Shown here: piece after piece, positions 54,243-63,129 of the stretch
How positions within the stretch are numbered: the first letter of the stretch is position 1
Layout of the letters: every line of letters begins with the position of its first letter
Origin: Thiothrix fructosivorans
Lineage (GTDB): Bacteria; Pseudomonadota; Gammaproteobacteria; Thiotrichales; Thiotrichaceae
NCBI RefSeq assembly: GCF_017349355.1
Contig: NZ_JAFMPM010000006.1
Span: 496,001 to 560,000, forward strand
Direction: 5' to 3'
Length of the DNA stretch: 64,000 bases
Program-made: the position numbers and the translations under genes
The notes under the pieces: model-generated
Database searches by the model: none
The model's input: the letters and a program-made list of their open reading frames with translations, nothing else
What the model was told of the DNA's origin: nothing

Positions 54243-55919
54243 ATGGATTCGCAACGTCCTTTCTTGTATCTCACCCTGTTATTCATGCTGTTTCTGATTT
54301 GGACGACATGGCAACAGGATCATGCACCCAAACCCCCTGTTACGGCAGCTAGTACCGTCAGCGCTCCCGCGATACCGGGCGGCAATGCCCAAGAAGTACC
54401 GGCACAAAGTGCAGCTACCCCTGCGACGCAAGCCGGACAAATGACGCCGACGGCTGATAATAGTGCTGCTGGGCAGACGGTTACTGTGCGTACCGATAAG
54501 CTGGTATTGAAGATCAATACCCGTGGCGGTGAAGTACTGGAAACCGATTTGCCAACCTACCCCATCAGCCTCGACACACCGGATAAACCCGTCAAAATTC
54601 TTGACTTGAACGGGCGCAATTACGTTGCACAATCCGGTTTGCAACACCAAGTCGTGGCTGGTTTGGAGGCGCAAACCCTCGCACCGGATCATTTGGCGAC
54701 CTATACCGCTGCTCAAACCGAATACACCTTGGCAGATGGGCAGAACGAACTGGTTGTTCCGCTCACTTGGCAAGGTGCGAACGGCATCAGTGTTACCAAG
54801 CGTTTCGTCTTTAAGCGCGGTAGCTTCTTGGTCAATGTTGAGCACGAGGTCAATAACCAATCCACCAATATCTGGAATGGCACAGAATACCGTCAGCTTA
54901 AGCACGGCTATGCGGCAAACGCGGGCAGTTTGTTGGGTGGTGTGCAAGCCTATGTCGGCGGTGCCTATTACCACGAAGGCAAATACACCAAACTGTCATT
55001 CAGTGATATGGATGACAAGCCGATCAAAGAAACCGTCAATGGCGGTTGGGTGGCGATGCAGGAACATTACTTCCTGAGCGCATGGATTCCGCCACAGAAT
55101 CAAGAAACCGAGTATTACAGTCGCGTTGTGCCCGGCCAAGACGTGAAAGGCTATGTGTTGGGAATGCGCAGTGCTGCACAGCAAATTGCCCCGGGTGCGA
55201 AAGGCGTGTTTAAGTCGGATTTCTATGTCGGGCCTAAAGACCAAGATACCTTGGAAGGGATTGCGGAAGGACTGGATTTGACCGTCGATTACGGTATTTT
55301 CGCGTTTATCTCTAAGCCGATTTTCTGGTTGATGCAGGTTATCCACAGCGTGCTAGGTAACTGGGGCTGGACGATTATTTTCCTCACCATCTTTATCAAG
55401 CTGGCATTTTTCTATCCTTCCGCCATGAGCTATAAGTCGATGGCGAAAATGAAGGCAGTTTCCCCTAAACTCAAAGACATCAATGAACGTTTTGCGGATG
55501 ACCCACCCGGTAAGCAGAAGGCGATGATGGAGCTGTATCGCAAGGAAAAGATCAATCCGATTGGGGGGTGCTTGCCGATGTTGATCCAGATTCCGGTGTT
55601 TATGGGGCTGTATTGGGTGTTGCAGGAAAGCGTGGAATTGCGGCAAGCACCGTGGTTGCTGTGGTACAAAGATTTGTCGATTATGGACCCGTACTACATC
55701 CTGCCGTTGCTAATGGGCGCGTCGATGTTCTTCCAACAGAAGCTCAATCCGCCGCAAGCGGACCCGATGCAGCAAAAAATCTTCCAATTCATGCCGATTA
55801 TTTTCACGGTGATGTTCTTGTTCTTCCCCGCAGGCTTGGTGCTGTACTGGGTCGTGAACAACATTTTGTCGATGGCGCAACAGTGGTACATCAATAAGCA
55901 AATTGTAGGGCACGCCTAA
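54243..55919 (+). CDS. yidC: Membrane protein insertase YidC
   Basis: 558 residues from the ATG at 54243; the frame extends upstream into rnpA without a good start. The N-terminal anchor (FLYLTLLFMLFLIWTTWQ) is followed by a large periplasmic domain and the five-helix insertase core (VLGNWGWTIIFLTIFIKLAF, INPIGGCLPMLIQIPVFMGL, FMPIIFTVMFLFFPAGLVLY, WVVNNILSMAQQWYINKQI). Gram-negative type with the P1 domain. The yidD gene usually found before it is missing. Confidence 0.97.
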   Translation: MDSQRPFLYLTLLFMLFLIWTTWQQDHAPKPPVTAASTVSAPAIPGGNAQEVPAQSAATPATQAGQMTPTADNSAAGQTVTVRTDKLVLKINTRGGEVLETDLPTYPISLDTPDKPVKILDLNGRNYVAQSGLQHQVVAGLEAQTLAPDHLATYTAAQTEYTLADGQNELVVPLTWQGANGISVTKRFVFKRGSFLVNVEHEVNNQSTNIWNGTEYRQLKHGYAANAGSLLGGVQAYVGGAYYHEGKYTKLSFSDMDDKPIKETVNGGWVAMQEHYFLSAWIPPQNQETEYYSRVVPGQDVKGYVLGMRSAAQQIAPGAKGVFKSDFYVGPKDQDTLEGIAEGLDLTVDYGIFAFISKPIFWLMQVIHSVLGNWGWTIIFLTIFIKLAFFYPSAMSYKSMAKMKAVSPKLKDINERFADDPPGKQKAMMELYRKEKINPIGGCLPMLIQIPVFMGLYWVLQESVELRQAPWLLWYKDLSIMDPYYILPLLMGASMFFQQKLNPPQADPMQQKIFQFMPIIFTVMFLFFPAGLVLYWVVNNILSMAQQWYINKQIVGHA

Positions 55920-55933
55920 GAGGTTGACTGTTT

Positions 55934-57274
55934 ATGTGGAATAATCCTGACACTATCGCTGCCGTAGCTACACCGCCGGGGCGCGGTGGGGTTGGGATTA
56001 TCCGACTCTCCGGCAAGCACGTTCCTGAGCTTGCCGTCGCTCTGCTCGGTTCACTTCCCTCCCCGCGTAAAGCCGTACACCGTTTGTTCAAAGCTGCCGA
56101 TGGCGCGGCGTTGGATGACGGCATCGCGTTGTATTTCCCCGCCCCACATTCGTTTACCGGCGAAGACGTTCTAGAGTTGCAAGGGCATGGCGGCACGGTG
56201 GTCCTCGACATGCTGCTCAAACGCTGTGTCGAATTGGGTGCGCGGCTGGCTCGCCCCGGTGAATTTTCCGAACGGGCTTTCCTCAATGACAAGCTGGACT
56301 TGGCGCAAGCCGAAGCGATTGCCGACCTGATTGATTCGGGGTCGGAACAGGCGGCGCGGTCGGCGTTACGTTCCTTGCAGGGCGAGTTTTCCGCTGCGGT
56401 GAATGTGTTACTCACGGGTTTGATTGAGTTGCGGGTGTACGTGGAAGCGGCGTTGGATTTTCCTGATGAGGAAATCGACTTTCTTGCGGATGTCGCTGTG
56501 ACGAATCGGCTGGAAGCGATTAAGCAGCAATTGCACACCATTTTCCAAAAAGCACGCCAAGGCAGCTTATTGCGGGATGGGATGCACTTGGTGATTGTGG
56601 GCAGGCCGAATGCGGGTAAATCCAGCTTGCTGAATGCGCTGGCGGGGCAGGAAACGGCGATTGTCACCGCGATTGCGGGCACGACCCGCGACGTATTGCG
56701 CGAACGTATTAACCTTGAGGGGATGCCGTTACACATTGTCGATACCGCTGGTTTGCGCGAGAGTGATGATCCGGTAGAAAAGATTGGGATTGAACGCGCT
56801 TGGGCGGAAGTGGCTAAGGCGGATTTGATTTTGCTGCTGGTCGATGATACCCATCCTGATGCGTTGGAAAATGCGGCGATTTTGGCGAAATTGCCTGCGA
56901 CTGTGCCGCGCATGACGGTGCATAACAAGGTGGATTTGAGCGGCAAGGCGGTCGGTAAACAGGGCGAACACTTGTATATTTCCGCCAAACACGCGCAGGG
57001 CATCGAGGCGTTGCGGGCAGAATTGAAAACGCGCATGGGCTATCAGGGCGAGGCGGACGATACGTTCATGGCGCGGCGGCGGCATTTGCAGGCGTTGGAA
57101 GCGACGCAGGCGGCGGTGGAACGGGCGGAGTTGCAGTTGCGTGAATTCAATGCGGGGGAATTGATGGCGGAGGAATTGCGTACTGCGCAGGATGCGTTGG
57201 GGCAAATTACAGGGCGGTTTACGCCGGATGATTTGCTAGGCGAGATCTTCGGCTCGTTTTGCATAGGTAAATAA
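55934..57274 (+). CDS. mnmE: MnmE, tRNA modification GTPase
   Basis: 446 residues. The N-terminal tetrahydrofolate-binding domain ([20 protein letters not shown]) precedes a G domain with G1 [16 protein letters not shown]2/G3 [15 protein letters not shown] and [20 protein letters not shown], and G4 HNKVD. The C-terminal FCIGK cysteine motif is intact. With MnmG it makes the cmnm5U34 modification. It ends the rpmH operon. Confidence 0.97.
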   Translation: MWNNPDTIAAVATPPGRGGVGIIRLSGKHVPELAVALLGSLPSPRKAVHRLFKAADGAALDDGIALYFPAPHSFTGEDVLELQGHGGTVVLDMLLKRCVELGARLARPGEFSERAFLNDKLDLAQAEAIADLIDSGSEQAARSALRSLQGEFSAAVNVLLTGLIELRVYVEAALDFPDEEIDFLADVAVTNRLEAIKQQLHTIFQKARQGSLLRDGMHLVIVGRPNAGKSSLLNALAGQETAIVTAIAGTTRDVLRERINLEGMPLHIVDTAGLRESDDPVEKIGIERAWAEVAKADLILLLVDDTHPDALENAAILAKLPATVPRMTVHNKVDLSGKAVGKQGEHLYISAKHAQGIEALRAELKTRMGYQGEADDTFMARRRHLQALEATQAAVERAELQLREFNAGELMAEELRTAQDALGQITGRFTPDDLLGEIFGSFCIGK

Positions 57275-57276
57275 TT

Positions 57277-57351
57277 ATGCAAAACCCTGTATTACCCACC
57301 CACGAAACCCTGATCATCGAATTCAAAAGCGACCGCAAGAAACTGATCTAG
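57277..57351 (+). pseudogene. Truncated gene, AlbA_2/AAA-4-like N-terminus
   Basis: MQNPVLPTHETLIIEFKSDR then KKLI and a stop supplied by the IS3 end. The phrase ExLxxEFKxxRxxL resembles the start of the Schlafen/AlbA_2 domain of predicted transcriptional regulators. The IS3 element is inserted at the GATC in codon 23-24. The downstream flank does not continue the protein, so the rest was lost. Confidence 0.5.
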
Positions 57352-57370
57352 CCCATTAAACCCGGACACC

Positions 57371-58240
57371 TCAACTTGTGAGGAATTGTGCTTCAAAGTC
57401 CAGCGGGCTGAGATAGCCCAAGGAACTGTGCAAGCGGTCACGGTTGTAATCGGTTTCGATGTACTCGAAAACGGTTTGTTTCATGGTCTCCCGTGTAGCA
57501 AATCGTTCGCCGTGGATGCATTCTACTTTCATGGAATGGAAAAAGCTCTCAGCGCAGGCATTATCATAGCAATTGCTTTTGGCACTCATGCTGCCATACA
57601 GTTGGTGCTGTTGTATCAGTTGTTGATAAGCGTGAGAGCAATATTGGCTGCCACGGTCGGAATGGACAATCACGCCCTTAGGATGTTTACGCTTCCAGAG
57701 TGCCATTTGCAGGGCATCACACACCAAATCAGCGGTCATGCGTTGATCCATTGCCCAACCAATCACTTGGCGGGAAAATAAGTCCATGATAACAGCCAGA
57801 TACAGCCAGCCTTCGTCTGTCCACAAATAAGTGATGTCACCGACCCACTTCTGATTTGGGGCAGTCGCGGTAAAGTTCTGTTCCAGCAGGTTGGGCGACA
57901 CGGGCAATGAATGGCGGCTATGGGTGGTTGCCTTGAATTTCCGTGCCGCCTTGGCGACTAATCCTTGACGTTTCATGCTGTTGGCAATGGTTTTACGGTT
58001 GTAACACCATCCATCCTTCGCCAGTAATTGACATAAGCGCCAGGCACCATAGCAGCTTTTTTTGACCTGAAAAGCGGTGGCTACTCGTGTATCGAGCATT
58101 GCCTGGCGTTGCTCACGTTGCCGGGGTTTGGATTGCCGCTCCAGCCATTCATAGTAACTACTACGGGCAACACCCAACGCCTGACATAAACGGGGAATGC
58201 AGAATTCACGGCTATGTTGTTGAATAAACGCGTACTTCAC
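57371..58240 (-). CDS. IS3-family transposase OrfB (DDE integrase domain)
   Basis: 289 residues. HTH_21 region (CIPRLCQALGVARSSYYEWL) and integrase core: VGDITYLWTDEGWLYLAVIM (first Asp), VIVHSDRGSQYCSHAY (second Asp), NCYDNACAESFFHSMKVE (Glu), ending IETDYNRDRLHSSLGYLSPL. The DDE triad is complete. It starts at a GTG overlapping the orfA stop and is normally made as an OrfAB fusion by -1 frameshifting. Confidence 0.95.
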   Translation of the reverse strand: MKYAFIQQHSREFCIPRLCQALGVARSSYYEWLERQSKPRQREQRQAMLDTRVATAFQVKKSCYGAWRLCQLLAKDGWCYNRKTIANSMKRQGLVAKAARKFKATTHSRHSLPVSPNLLEQNFTATAPNQKWVGDITYLWTDEGWLYLAVIMDLFSRQVIGWAMDQRMTADLVCDALQMALWKRKHPKGVIVHSDRGSQYCSHAYQQLIQQHQLYGSMSAKSNCYDNACAESFFHSMKVECIHGERFATRETMKQTVFEYIETDYNRDRLHSSLGYLSPLDFEAQFLTS

Positions 58241-58533
58241 TTGAGCTGTCTCGCAAAGTACGCGCTGGCCTTTTTTAGGATGGCGACCTCTTCTTGGGCG
58301 ATCAGCAGTTCGCGTTTGAGTTTGGCTATTTCAGCCGCTTGCTCTTGTTCACGGCTGTTAACCGTTTGCTGCTGCGTTTGTTTGGCTCGCCAGCCGTAGA
58401 GTTGCGATTCATGTAAACCCAGTTGATGTGCTGCTTTTGCGTAACCAATGCGATCGGCTAGCTTCAGGGCTTCCTCTTTGTAGCTTGCGGAACGCCGTGT
58501 GTAAGGCTTGGTGGTTGGTTTGCTTGGTTTCAT
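58237..58533 (-). CDS. IS3-family OrfA (helix-turn-helix)
   Basis: 98 residues. The HTH_Tnp_1 domain (YKEEALKLADRIGYAKAAHQ, LGLHESQLYGWRAKQ) binds the IS ends. A leucine-zipper-like coil follows (AEIAKLKRELLIAQEEVAIL). The slippery heptamer A-AAA-AAG (CTTTTTT on the plus strand, 58270-58276) is in the correct phase near the end of orfA, and the -1 frame continues straight into orfB. Confidence 0.93.
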   Translation of the reverse strand: MKPSKPTTKPYTRRSASYKEEALKLADRIGYAKAAHQLGLHESQLYGWRAKQTQQQTVNSREQEQAAEIAKLKRELLIAQEEVAILKKASAYFARQLK

Positions 58534-58649
58534 CTTTTACCTCAAGTGTCGAGTATAGTGTACTCACTTCTTGCGGTGTCCGGGTTTGCTGGGCTAGATC
58601 GGGGGCTGGTGGGCTAGGTACTACCTGAGTTTAGGGAAATATTTTCATT

Positions 58650-58821
58650 GCCTCACTCCGAACTTCCCGTGATTGTTCGTGCAGATCACGGTGAATTTTA
58701 TTGTTTTGTTTCTCCATTCCATCAATATCAGCAACCTTGTTCCATCACGCAACATTCACCGATAAGCAGTACCTCTTGCCCCCTTCACCCCTTGCGGGGG
58801 AAGGGTTGGGGATGGGGGGAA
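58650..58821. repeat. Second, partly eroded copy of the C-rich inverted repeat element
   Basis: GCCTCACTCCGAACTTCCC (58650-58668) matches the outer end of the left arm at 1700. The stretch 58771-58821 (ACCTCTTGCCCCCTTCACCC, then CTTGCGGGGGAAGGG) matches the right arm at about 1859-1909 with one change. The inner part of the left arm and the spacer differ. It lies in the 268-nt gap after the IS3 element. Confidence 0.8.
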
Positions 58822-58864
58822 TTCGATTTTCGCGTAACAGCAAACCATGATTTAAGGAGCATTC

Positions 58865-59209
58865 TTGAAACTCACCACCCTCACCCAAACCCCTCTCACC
58901 ACCGTCAGCCACAACGCTCGCATCACCAAGCAAGCGCTCATCCACTCCGGCGAATTCCCCCCACTCACCAACTTCTCGCAAGCGCGTTTCCCCCCTAACG
59001 CCATCGCGTTCGCCCACCACCACACCGATATGCTAGAAGTTTTTTTCATCCAATCCGGCAACGCCGCCATCACGGTTGACGGCATCGACTATCCCCTCCC
59101 CGCCGGAAGTTGCATCACCATCGAACCCGGCGAAACCCACGAATTACGTAACGCCAGCGCCACCGAAGACATGCTCGTGACGTACTTCGGCATTCAAATT
59201 AATCGTTAA
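58865..59209 (+). CDS. Small cupin-domain protein
   Basis: 114 residues from a TTG at 58865 with an AAGGAG site 7 nt upstream. A single cupin barrel: FAHHHTDMLEVFFIQSGNAA (metal ligands HxH...E), ITVDGIDYPLPAGSCITIEP, GETHELRNAS (second His). Such small cupins are sugar isomerase-like, sensory or storage proteins; the substrate is unknown. Confidence 0.8.
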   Translation: MKLTTLTQTPLTTVSHNARITKQALIHSGEFPPLTNFSQARFPPNAIAFAHHHTDMLEVFFIQSGNAAITVDGIDYPLPAGSCITIEPGETHELRNASATEDMLVTYFGIQINR

Positions 59210-59234
59210 TTTTCTACCGCTCATCGGCAAAATC

Positions 59235-59249
59235 GAACATAAAACGAAT
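59235..59249. promoter_or_regulatory. Candidate LexA site 1
   Basis: GAACATAAAACGAAT, that is GAAC-N7-GAAT, lies 90 nt before lexA. Its complement matches the second site at 59301 in 12 of 14 core positions. The direct-repeat design recalls alphaproteobacterial SOS boxes. Confidence 0.4.
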
Positions 59250-59300
59250 AAACAGCAAGTATTTTTGATTTGCCTGTGGCAGCACGACACCGTATATTTG

Positions 59301-59315
59301 GTTCGTGTTTTGTTC
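59301..59315. promoter_or_regulatory. Candidate LexA site 2
   Basis: GTTCGTGTTTTGTTC is an exact GTTC-N7-GTTC, the LexA operator known from Alphaproteobacteria. It lies 24 nt before the lexA start codon. No E. coli type CTGT-N8-ACAG palindrome is seen here. Confidence 0.5.
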
Positions 59316-59338
59316 GGTTTGTAAAAGAGGAGCGTGTC

Positions 59339-59950
59339 ATGCTGACCCGACGACAACAACAGATTATGGACATCATCCAGTCCCTGTACGCCCGTAACGG
59401 CTACACCCCTACTTTGGATGAAATCGCCAGTGCGGGCGGTATTTCTACCCGCAGTACTGTGCATCAACATGTGCAGGCACTGATCCGGGAAGGTCGCCTG
59501 CAAGCAACGTCGGGCAAGCGTGCCTACCGGATGCCCGAAGCGGCAGTGGCGCGTCACCCGCAAATGCCCCTGAGTTTGGGCTTACCGCTGGCGGGACGTA
59601 TCGCCGCCGGTAAACCCATCGAAGCCATCGCGGGCAAGGATGAAATTAACCCCAGCGATTTGTTCGGTGGCAATGGGCGTTACGTGCTGGAAGTACGCGG
59701 CGAATCCATGATCGACATCGGCATTATGGATGGTGATTTCGTGGTGATCCAACAACAGACTGATGCGCGTGACGGTGACATCGTAGTGGCATTAGTGGAA
59801 CGTGAAGAAGCCACCCTCAAACGCCTCTACCGCTTACCCGATGGACAAATCGAATTACGCCCCGAAAACCACACCATGCACCCGATGGTTTACCCAGCAG
59901 AAAGCGTACAGGTACAGGGCAAAATGGTGGGCTTGTTCCGCAGTTATTAG
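59339..59950 (+). CDS. lexA: LexA, SOS repressor
   Basis: 203 residues from the ATG at 59339 with an AGAGGAG site. The winged helix (RQQQIMDIIQSLYARNGYTP, LDEIASAGGISTRSTVHQHV) is followed by the Ala85-Gly86 autocleavage site (GLPLAGRIAAGKP) and the Ser123 (GESMIDIGI) / Lys161 (ATLKRLYRL) catalytic dyad. On RecA activation it cleaves itself. The recognition-helix residues (STRSTVHQHV) differ from E. coli, consistent with a different operator. Confidence 0.95.
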   Translation: MLTRRQQQIMDIIQSLYARNGYTPTLDEIASAGGISTRSTVHQHVQALIREGRLQATSGKRAYRMPEAAVARHPQMPLSLGLPLAGRIAAGKPIEAIAGKDEINPSDLFGGNGRYVLEVRGESMIDIGIMDGDFVVIQQQTDARDGDIVVALVEREEATLKRLYRLPDGQIELRPENHTMHPMVYPAESVQVQGKMVGLFRSY

Positions 59951-59982
59951 CCCGACAGCAACCATACAAAGGAGTAACAAGA

Positions 59983-60279
59983 ATGAATACTGACAGGATA
60001 AATCCCGCGCTTGCAGCACCCGCGAAACCTGAATGGGGGCAGGTGTGGCACGTGACCCGCGCTGTGCTCGTGGTGTGGGCAGTCGCGGTATGGGCTTTGC
60101 TGATTCTCTTGCCGGGGATGGAGCAAATTAAGGACATGGAAACCGCTACGCTGCATTTGCCTTACGTGCTGATGGGGCTGGTGTTTGTCGGGGCGGTGGT
60201 TGCCGCACACAATTTACGAGCCGATCGGCATTTGCTGTGGTTTCTCGGCGTGCTGTTGCTGCTGGCAGGCTGGATGTGA
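59983..60279 (+). CDS. Two-to-three-helix membrane protein, unknown function
   Basis: 98 residues with an AAAGGAG site. Helices AVLVVWAVAVWALLILLPG, LPYVLMGLVFVGAVVAAHNL and LLWFLGVLLLLAGWM span the membrane. It begins 33 nt after lexA in the same direction, so it may share the SOS-controlled transcript. No family recognised. Confidence 0.65.
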   Translation: MNTDRINPALAAPAKPEWGQVWHVTRAVLVVWAVAVWALLILLPGMEQIKDMETATLHLPYVLMGLVFVGAVVAAHNLRADRHLLWFLGVLLLLAGWM

Positions 60280-60384
60280 GTGCTGCTTTGCAGGCATAAA
60301 AATGGCGTGATGAAAGTTGCCGCTTCCAACACGCCTGAGAGTTCCCGCTATCACTGGTTAAGCGTTTGACAGGAAGGATTGATT

Positions 60385-61821
60385 ATGACGGATTCCACTC
60401 CAAATACCAACTTAGATCGACCAGCGCATCTGGTCGCCACCAAATCACTACGCGATATTGTCAGCGATTTACGCAAAGCAGAGGCATGGCTGTTAATGGC
60501 TGCGTTTGCCGCGTTCCTCGCTTCGGCATTTTTCGTGGTGAAATACTTTGTCGGCGGGGATATGAACCCTGCCGCATGGACGGGCGAACAATGGGCGAAT
60601 GCCCTGCTAGGCTTAGGCATTACGGCGGTGATTACGGCGGCGCAAGCCTTGCTGTATGCCAGCGGTTATAAAGGCCCTGCGGCGGTTGCTGCCACGGTTA
60701 TCGTGGTATTTTTCGGCTTATTTTCGGAAGTCGCGCAATCAATGGAGCGTGAAGATGCCACGGTGCGCCACCGTTCCGAAACTTCGCCGGTGTTCCAAGC
60801 GGCGTTGGGCAGTATTCAGAACTTGAGTGCGCAAGCCGCCGCGCCTTCTGGTGCAACTTCGCAACTGGGTACAGCGCGTGGCAAGGTGGCGCAACACGAA
60901 GCTGAATTAGCCGCTTGCCGTGCGAAATACCGTACCGATACACGCATCCAGCAGTGCGAACGTTACGAACACAGCAAAATTGCCGAAGCGCGTGGCAATC
61001 TTGCGGCTGCCGAAGTGGCGGCAACAGGTTCAGCGGCGGTGGTCGGCTCGGCGTTAAGTGCGGCGATTACACAGGCGAAAACGCTGGAATACGACGAAGA
61101 TAAACATTACGCGATGATTCGCCTGATCAAAGATTTGTTCAACGTCGGTGGTGTGTGGGCATCGTTTATGTTTTCGATGATTATTATTGGCACGTTTGAA
61201 TATGCTTTTCATTTTGTGGGCAGTCATGTGGCGGATCATCGGCGTGCATTGTTGCTGCTGGGGCGTGATACGCACGGCGATTTAATCGTTGCACCTGAAG
61301 CCGATACTGCTTTAAGCAATAGCGGGGCAAGCGGTATTCCACGCGATTTCGGCAATACCGAACGCGAGCAATACCTCAATAAACTGACACCGGAACGTAC
61401 CACCCCCACGAATACCGTACCGGTACACCCCGAACCGTTGACGGCACCGGAGGATTCACGACCTGATCCGCCGGATTCCAAGGTGCATGATCTGACCCGC
61501 GAACGCTTTTTCAAGCTGATCTACAGCGAATTGCGTACCCGCATTCTCAACGGGGAAGTCAAACCCACGGTACGTCCGGTGACGGATGCGGTGACCGAGG
61601 TGATTCGCCAGCACACCAAAGTGCTCGGTTTACAGCCATCACTGATTGGTAAACCGGAACGCCAGAAAATCGCGGAAAAAATCCTCGAAAAGCTGGAGCG
61701 CGAAACCGTGTTGGAACTCAACCCCGAAAGCGGTGTCGGAAAGTCCAAGTACCTGTTGGCTAGCCGTTGGGCAACGCCGCTTACACCGGAAATCTTTGGG
61801 CAGGAACACGCTGTCCGGTAA
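60385..61821 (+). CDS. Large membrane protein with cytoplasmic C-terminal domain, unknown function
   Basis: 478 residues from the ATG at 60385. Three N-terminal helices (AWLLMAAFAAFLASAFFVVK, LLGLGITAVITAAQALLYAS, AVAATVIVVFFGLFSEVAQS), a soluble helical segment rich in Ala/Gln (120-250), another helix (WASFMFSMIIIGTFEYAFHF), a Pro-rich linker and a C-terminal domain (FFKLIYSELRTRILNGEVKP, VTDAVTEVIRQHTKVLGLQP, ERQKIAEKILEKLE). That last domain looks like a helical DNA- or protein-binding module. Such layouts occur in phage/plasmid-linked proteins. Not recognised. Confidence 0.6.
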   Translation: MTDSTPNTNLDRPAHLVATKSLRDIVSDLRKAEAWLLMAAFAAFLASAFFVVKYFVGGDMNPAAWTGEQWANALLGLGITAVITAAQALLYASGYKGPAAVAATVIVVFFGLFSEVAQSMEREDATVRHRSETSPVFQAALGSIQNLSAQAAAPSGATSQLGTARGKVAQHEAELAACRAKYRTDTRIQQCERYEHSKIAEARGNLAAAEVAATGSAAVVGSALSAAITQAKTLEYDEDKHYAMIRLIKDLFNVGGVWASFMFSMIIIGTFEYAFHFVGSHVADHRRALLLLGRDTHGDLIVAPEADTALSNSGASGIPRDFGNTEREQYLNKLTPERTTPTNTVPVHPEPLTAPEDSRPDPPDSKVHDLTRERFFKLIYSELRTRILNGEVKPTVRPVTDAVTEVIRQHTKVLGLQPSLIGKPERQKIAEKILEKLERETVLELNPESGVGKSKYLLASRWATPLTPEIFGQEHAVR

Positions 61822-61939
61822 ACCGTGCAGAGCGGCAAACATCGGGTTATGATAATTGGGGCTATTGGCGATCCGGCGGCATTTTCAGCCGGAATCGTCT
61901 ATATAAAAGATTAACTTAGATTGTCTGCGCGGAACTGTC

Positions 61940-63103
61940 ATGAAACACAAAACACTTGCCGTTGCCACGGGGCTGTTGCTGGCGGCAACGCTTTCCTTAC
62001 AACCTGTTAGCGTTCACGCTGGCACGTCTTATGGACCGGTAAAAAACAATGACACCTTATGGGACATTGCCAGCCGTCGCCGTCCTTCCTACGACATTAG
62101 CGTACCACAAATGATGGCTGCGATTCAGGCACAAAACCCTGATGCGTTTGTGGCGGGCGACATGAATCACCTGCGCAAAGGTGTTTACCTGAACATTCCG
62201 GTACTGCCAGAAGTGACGCAAGCAGCGGGTAAGCAAGCCAGTCAAGCCAGCCTGCAAGGTGAAATCAGCCAATTGCGCACCCAGCTTCAAGAGGAACAAG
62301 CACGCAGTGCTACGCTCACCGAGCAAATTAAGCAATTACAGGTGGTGTCCACATCCGCCGCACCTGCACAGGCAACGGTTGCCACTTTGCAAAATGAGCT
62401 GCTGGTGAAATTGCAAACCGAATTAGTCGAACTAAAGCAGCAATTACAAAGCAAAGATGCTCGGATTGCTGAGCTAGAAACCGCCTCGCAACAAGTCGCC
62501 GCGCTGCCAACCACCACGGCTGACCCTGCCGCGAATTCTGCGCAAGCCAAACAAGCGGATAGTGCGATGCAGGCAGAATTGGCAGAACTCAAGCAATTGT
62601 TGGAACAGCGCGATACGCACATTCAAAACCTGCAAGCCTCGTTGCGTGAAGCCAGTATTTCCATCAAACGCCAGTACACTGAAAGCCAAGCCTTACACGC
62701 CCGCCTCAAAGAGCTCGAACCCGGCAATACCAGCGCACCGCCGCCGCCCCCGCTTGAACCCGGTGCAACGACACCCCCTAGCTTGACCTTGGCAGGAGAG
62801 AGCGAAGCACCTCAGATTACCGCAACACCTGCTACGCCGCCTGTGTTCGTCGATCAGGTTGCGACACCAGCAGCGGATACGGCAGGCAATGCGCCGCCTG
62901 TTTCCTTGCAAAACATGCTGGAACAGAATGGAGCGAGCAATGTTGGCAGCGATAATAGCAAATTACCCACACCATCGCGGGTATCCTTAATCGTGGCGTT
63001 GGTGTCGCTGATGTTTATTTTGGCGTTGCTGTGGCGCTCTTTCTCGCAACGTAACGCGTTGAACAAAGAAGAAGCGCGGCTGCGGGCAGAACTGGAAGTC
63101 TAA
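61940..63103 (+). CDS. FimV/TspA-like LysM protein with C-terminal anchor
   Basis: 387 residues. Signal peptide (LAVATGLLLAATLSLQPVSV), FimV-type LysM region (YGPVKNNDTLWDIASRRRPS, MMAAIQAQNPDAFVAGDMNH, LRKGVYLNIP), long coiled coils (100-255), a Pro-rich linker and one C-terminal membrane helix (VSLIVALVSLMFILALLWRS). It lacks the cytoplasmic FimV C-terminal domain. It is the second FimV-like protein in the window and may have a peptidoglycan-linked polar role. Confidence 0.75.
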   Translation: MKHKTLAVATGLLLAATLSLQPVSVHAGTSYGPVKNNDTLWDIASRRRPSYDISVPQMMAAIQAQNPDAFVAGDMNHLRKGVYLNIPVLPEVTQAAGKQASQASLQGEISQLRTQLQEEQARSATLTEQIKQLQVVSTSAAPAQATVATLQNELLVKLQTELVELKQQLQSKDARIAELETASQQVAALPTTTADPAANSAQAKQADSAMQAELAELKQLLEQRDTHIQNLQASLREASISIKRQYTESQALHARLKELEPGNTSAPPPPPLEPGATTPPSLTLAGESEAPQITATPATPPVFVDQVATPAADTAGNAPPVSLQNMLEQNGASNVGSDNSKLPTPSRVSLIVALVSLMFILALLWRSFSQRNALNKEEARLRAELEV

Positions 63104-63129
63104 CCATCGTTACCGAAACGGTCATTTTA

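Larger units (their letters stand above)
57349..58596 (-). mobile_element. IS3-family insertion sequence, complete
   Basis: 1248 bp. Left end TAGCCCATTAAACCCGGACA is an imperfect inverted repeat of the right end TGTCCGGGTTTGCTGGGCTA. The 4-bp target duplication GATC flanks it at 57345-57348 and 58597-58600. It carries orfA and orfB with a programmed frameshift signal, so it looks intact and active. Confidence 0.9.

Noticed and set aside
55891-57036. 381-codon minus-strand frame opposite mnmE
   Set aside because: Serine/arginine-rich shadow of the conserved mnmE gene; no independent evidence of coding.
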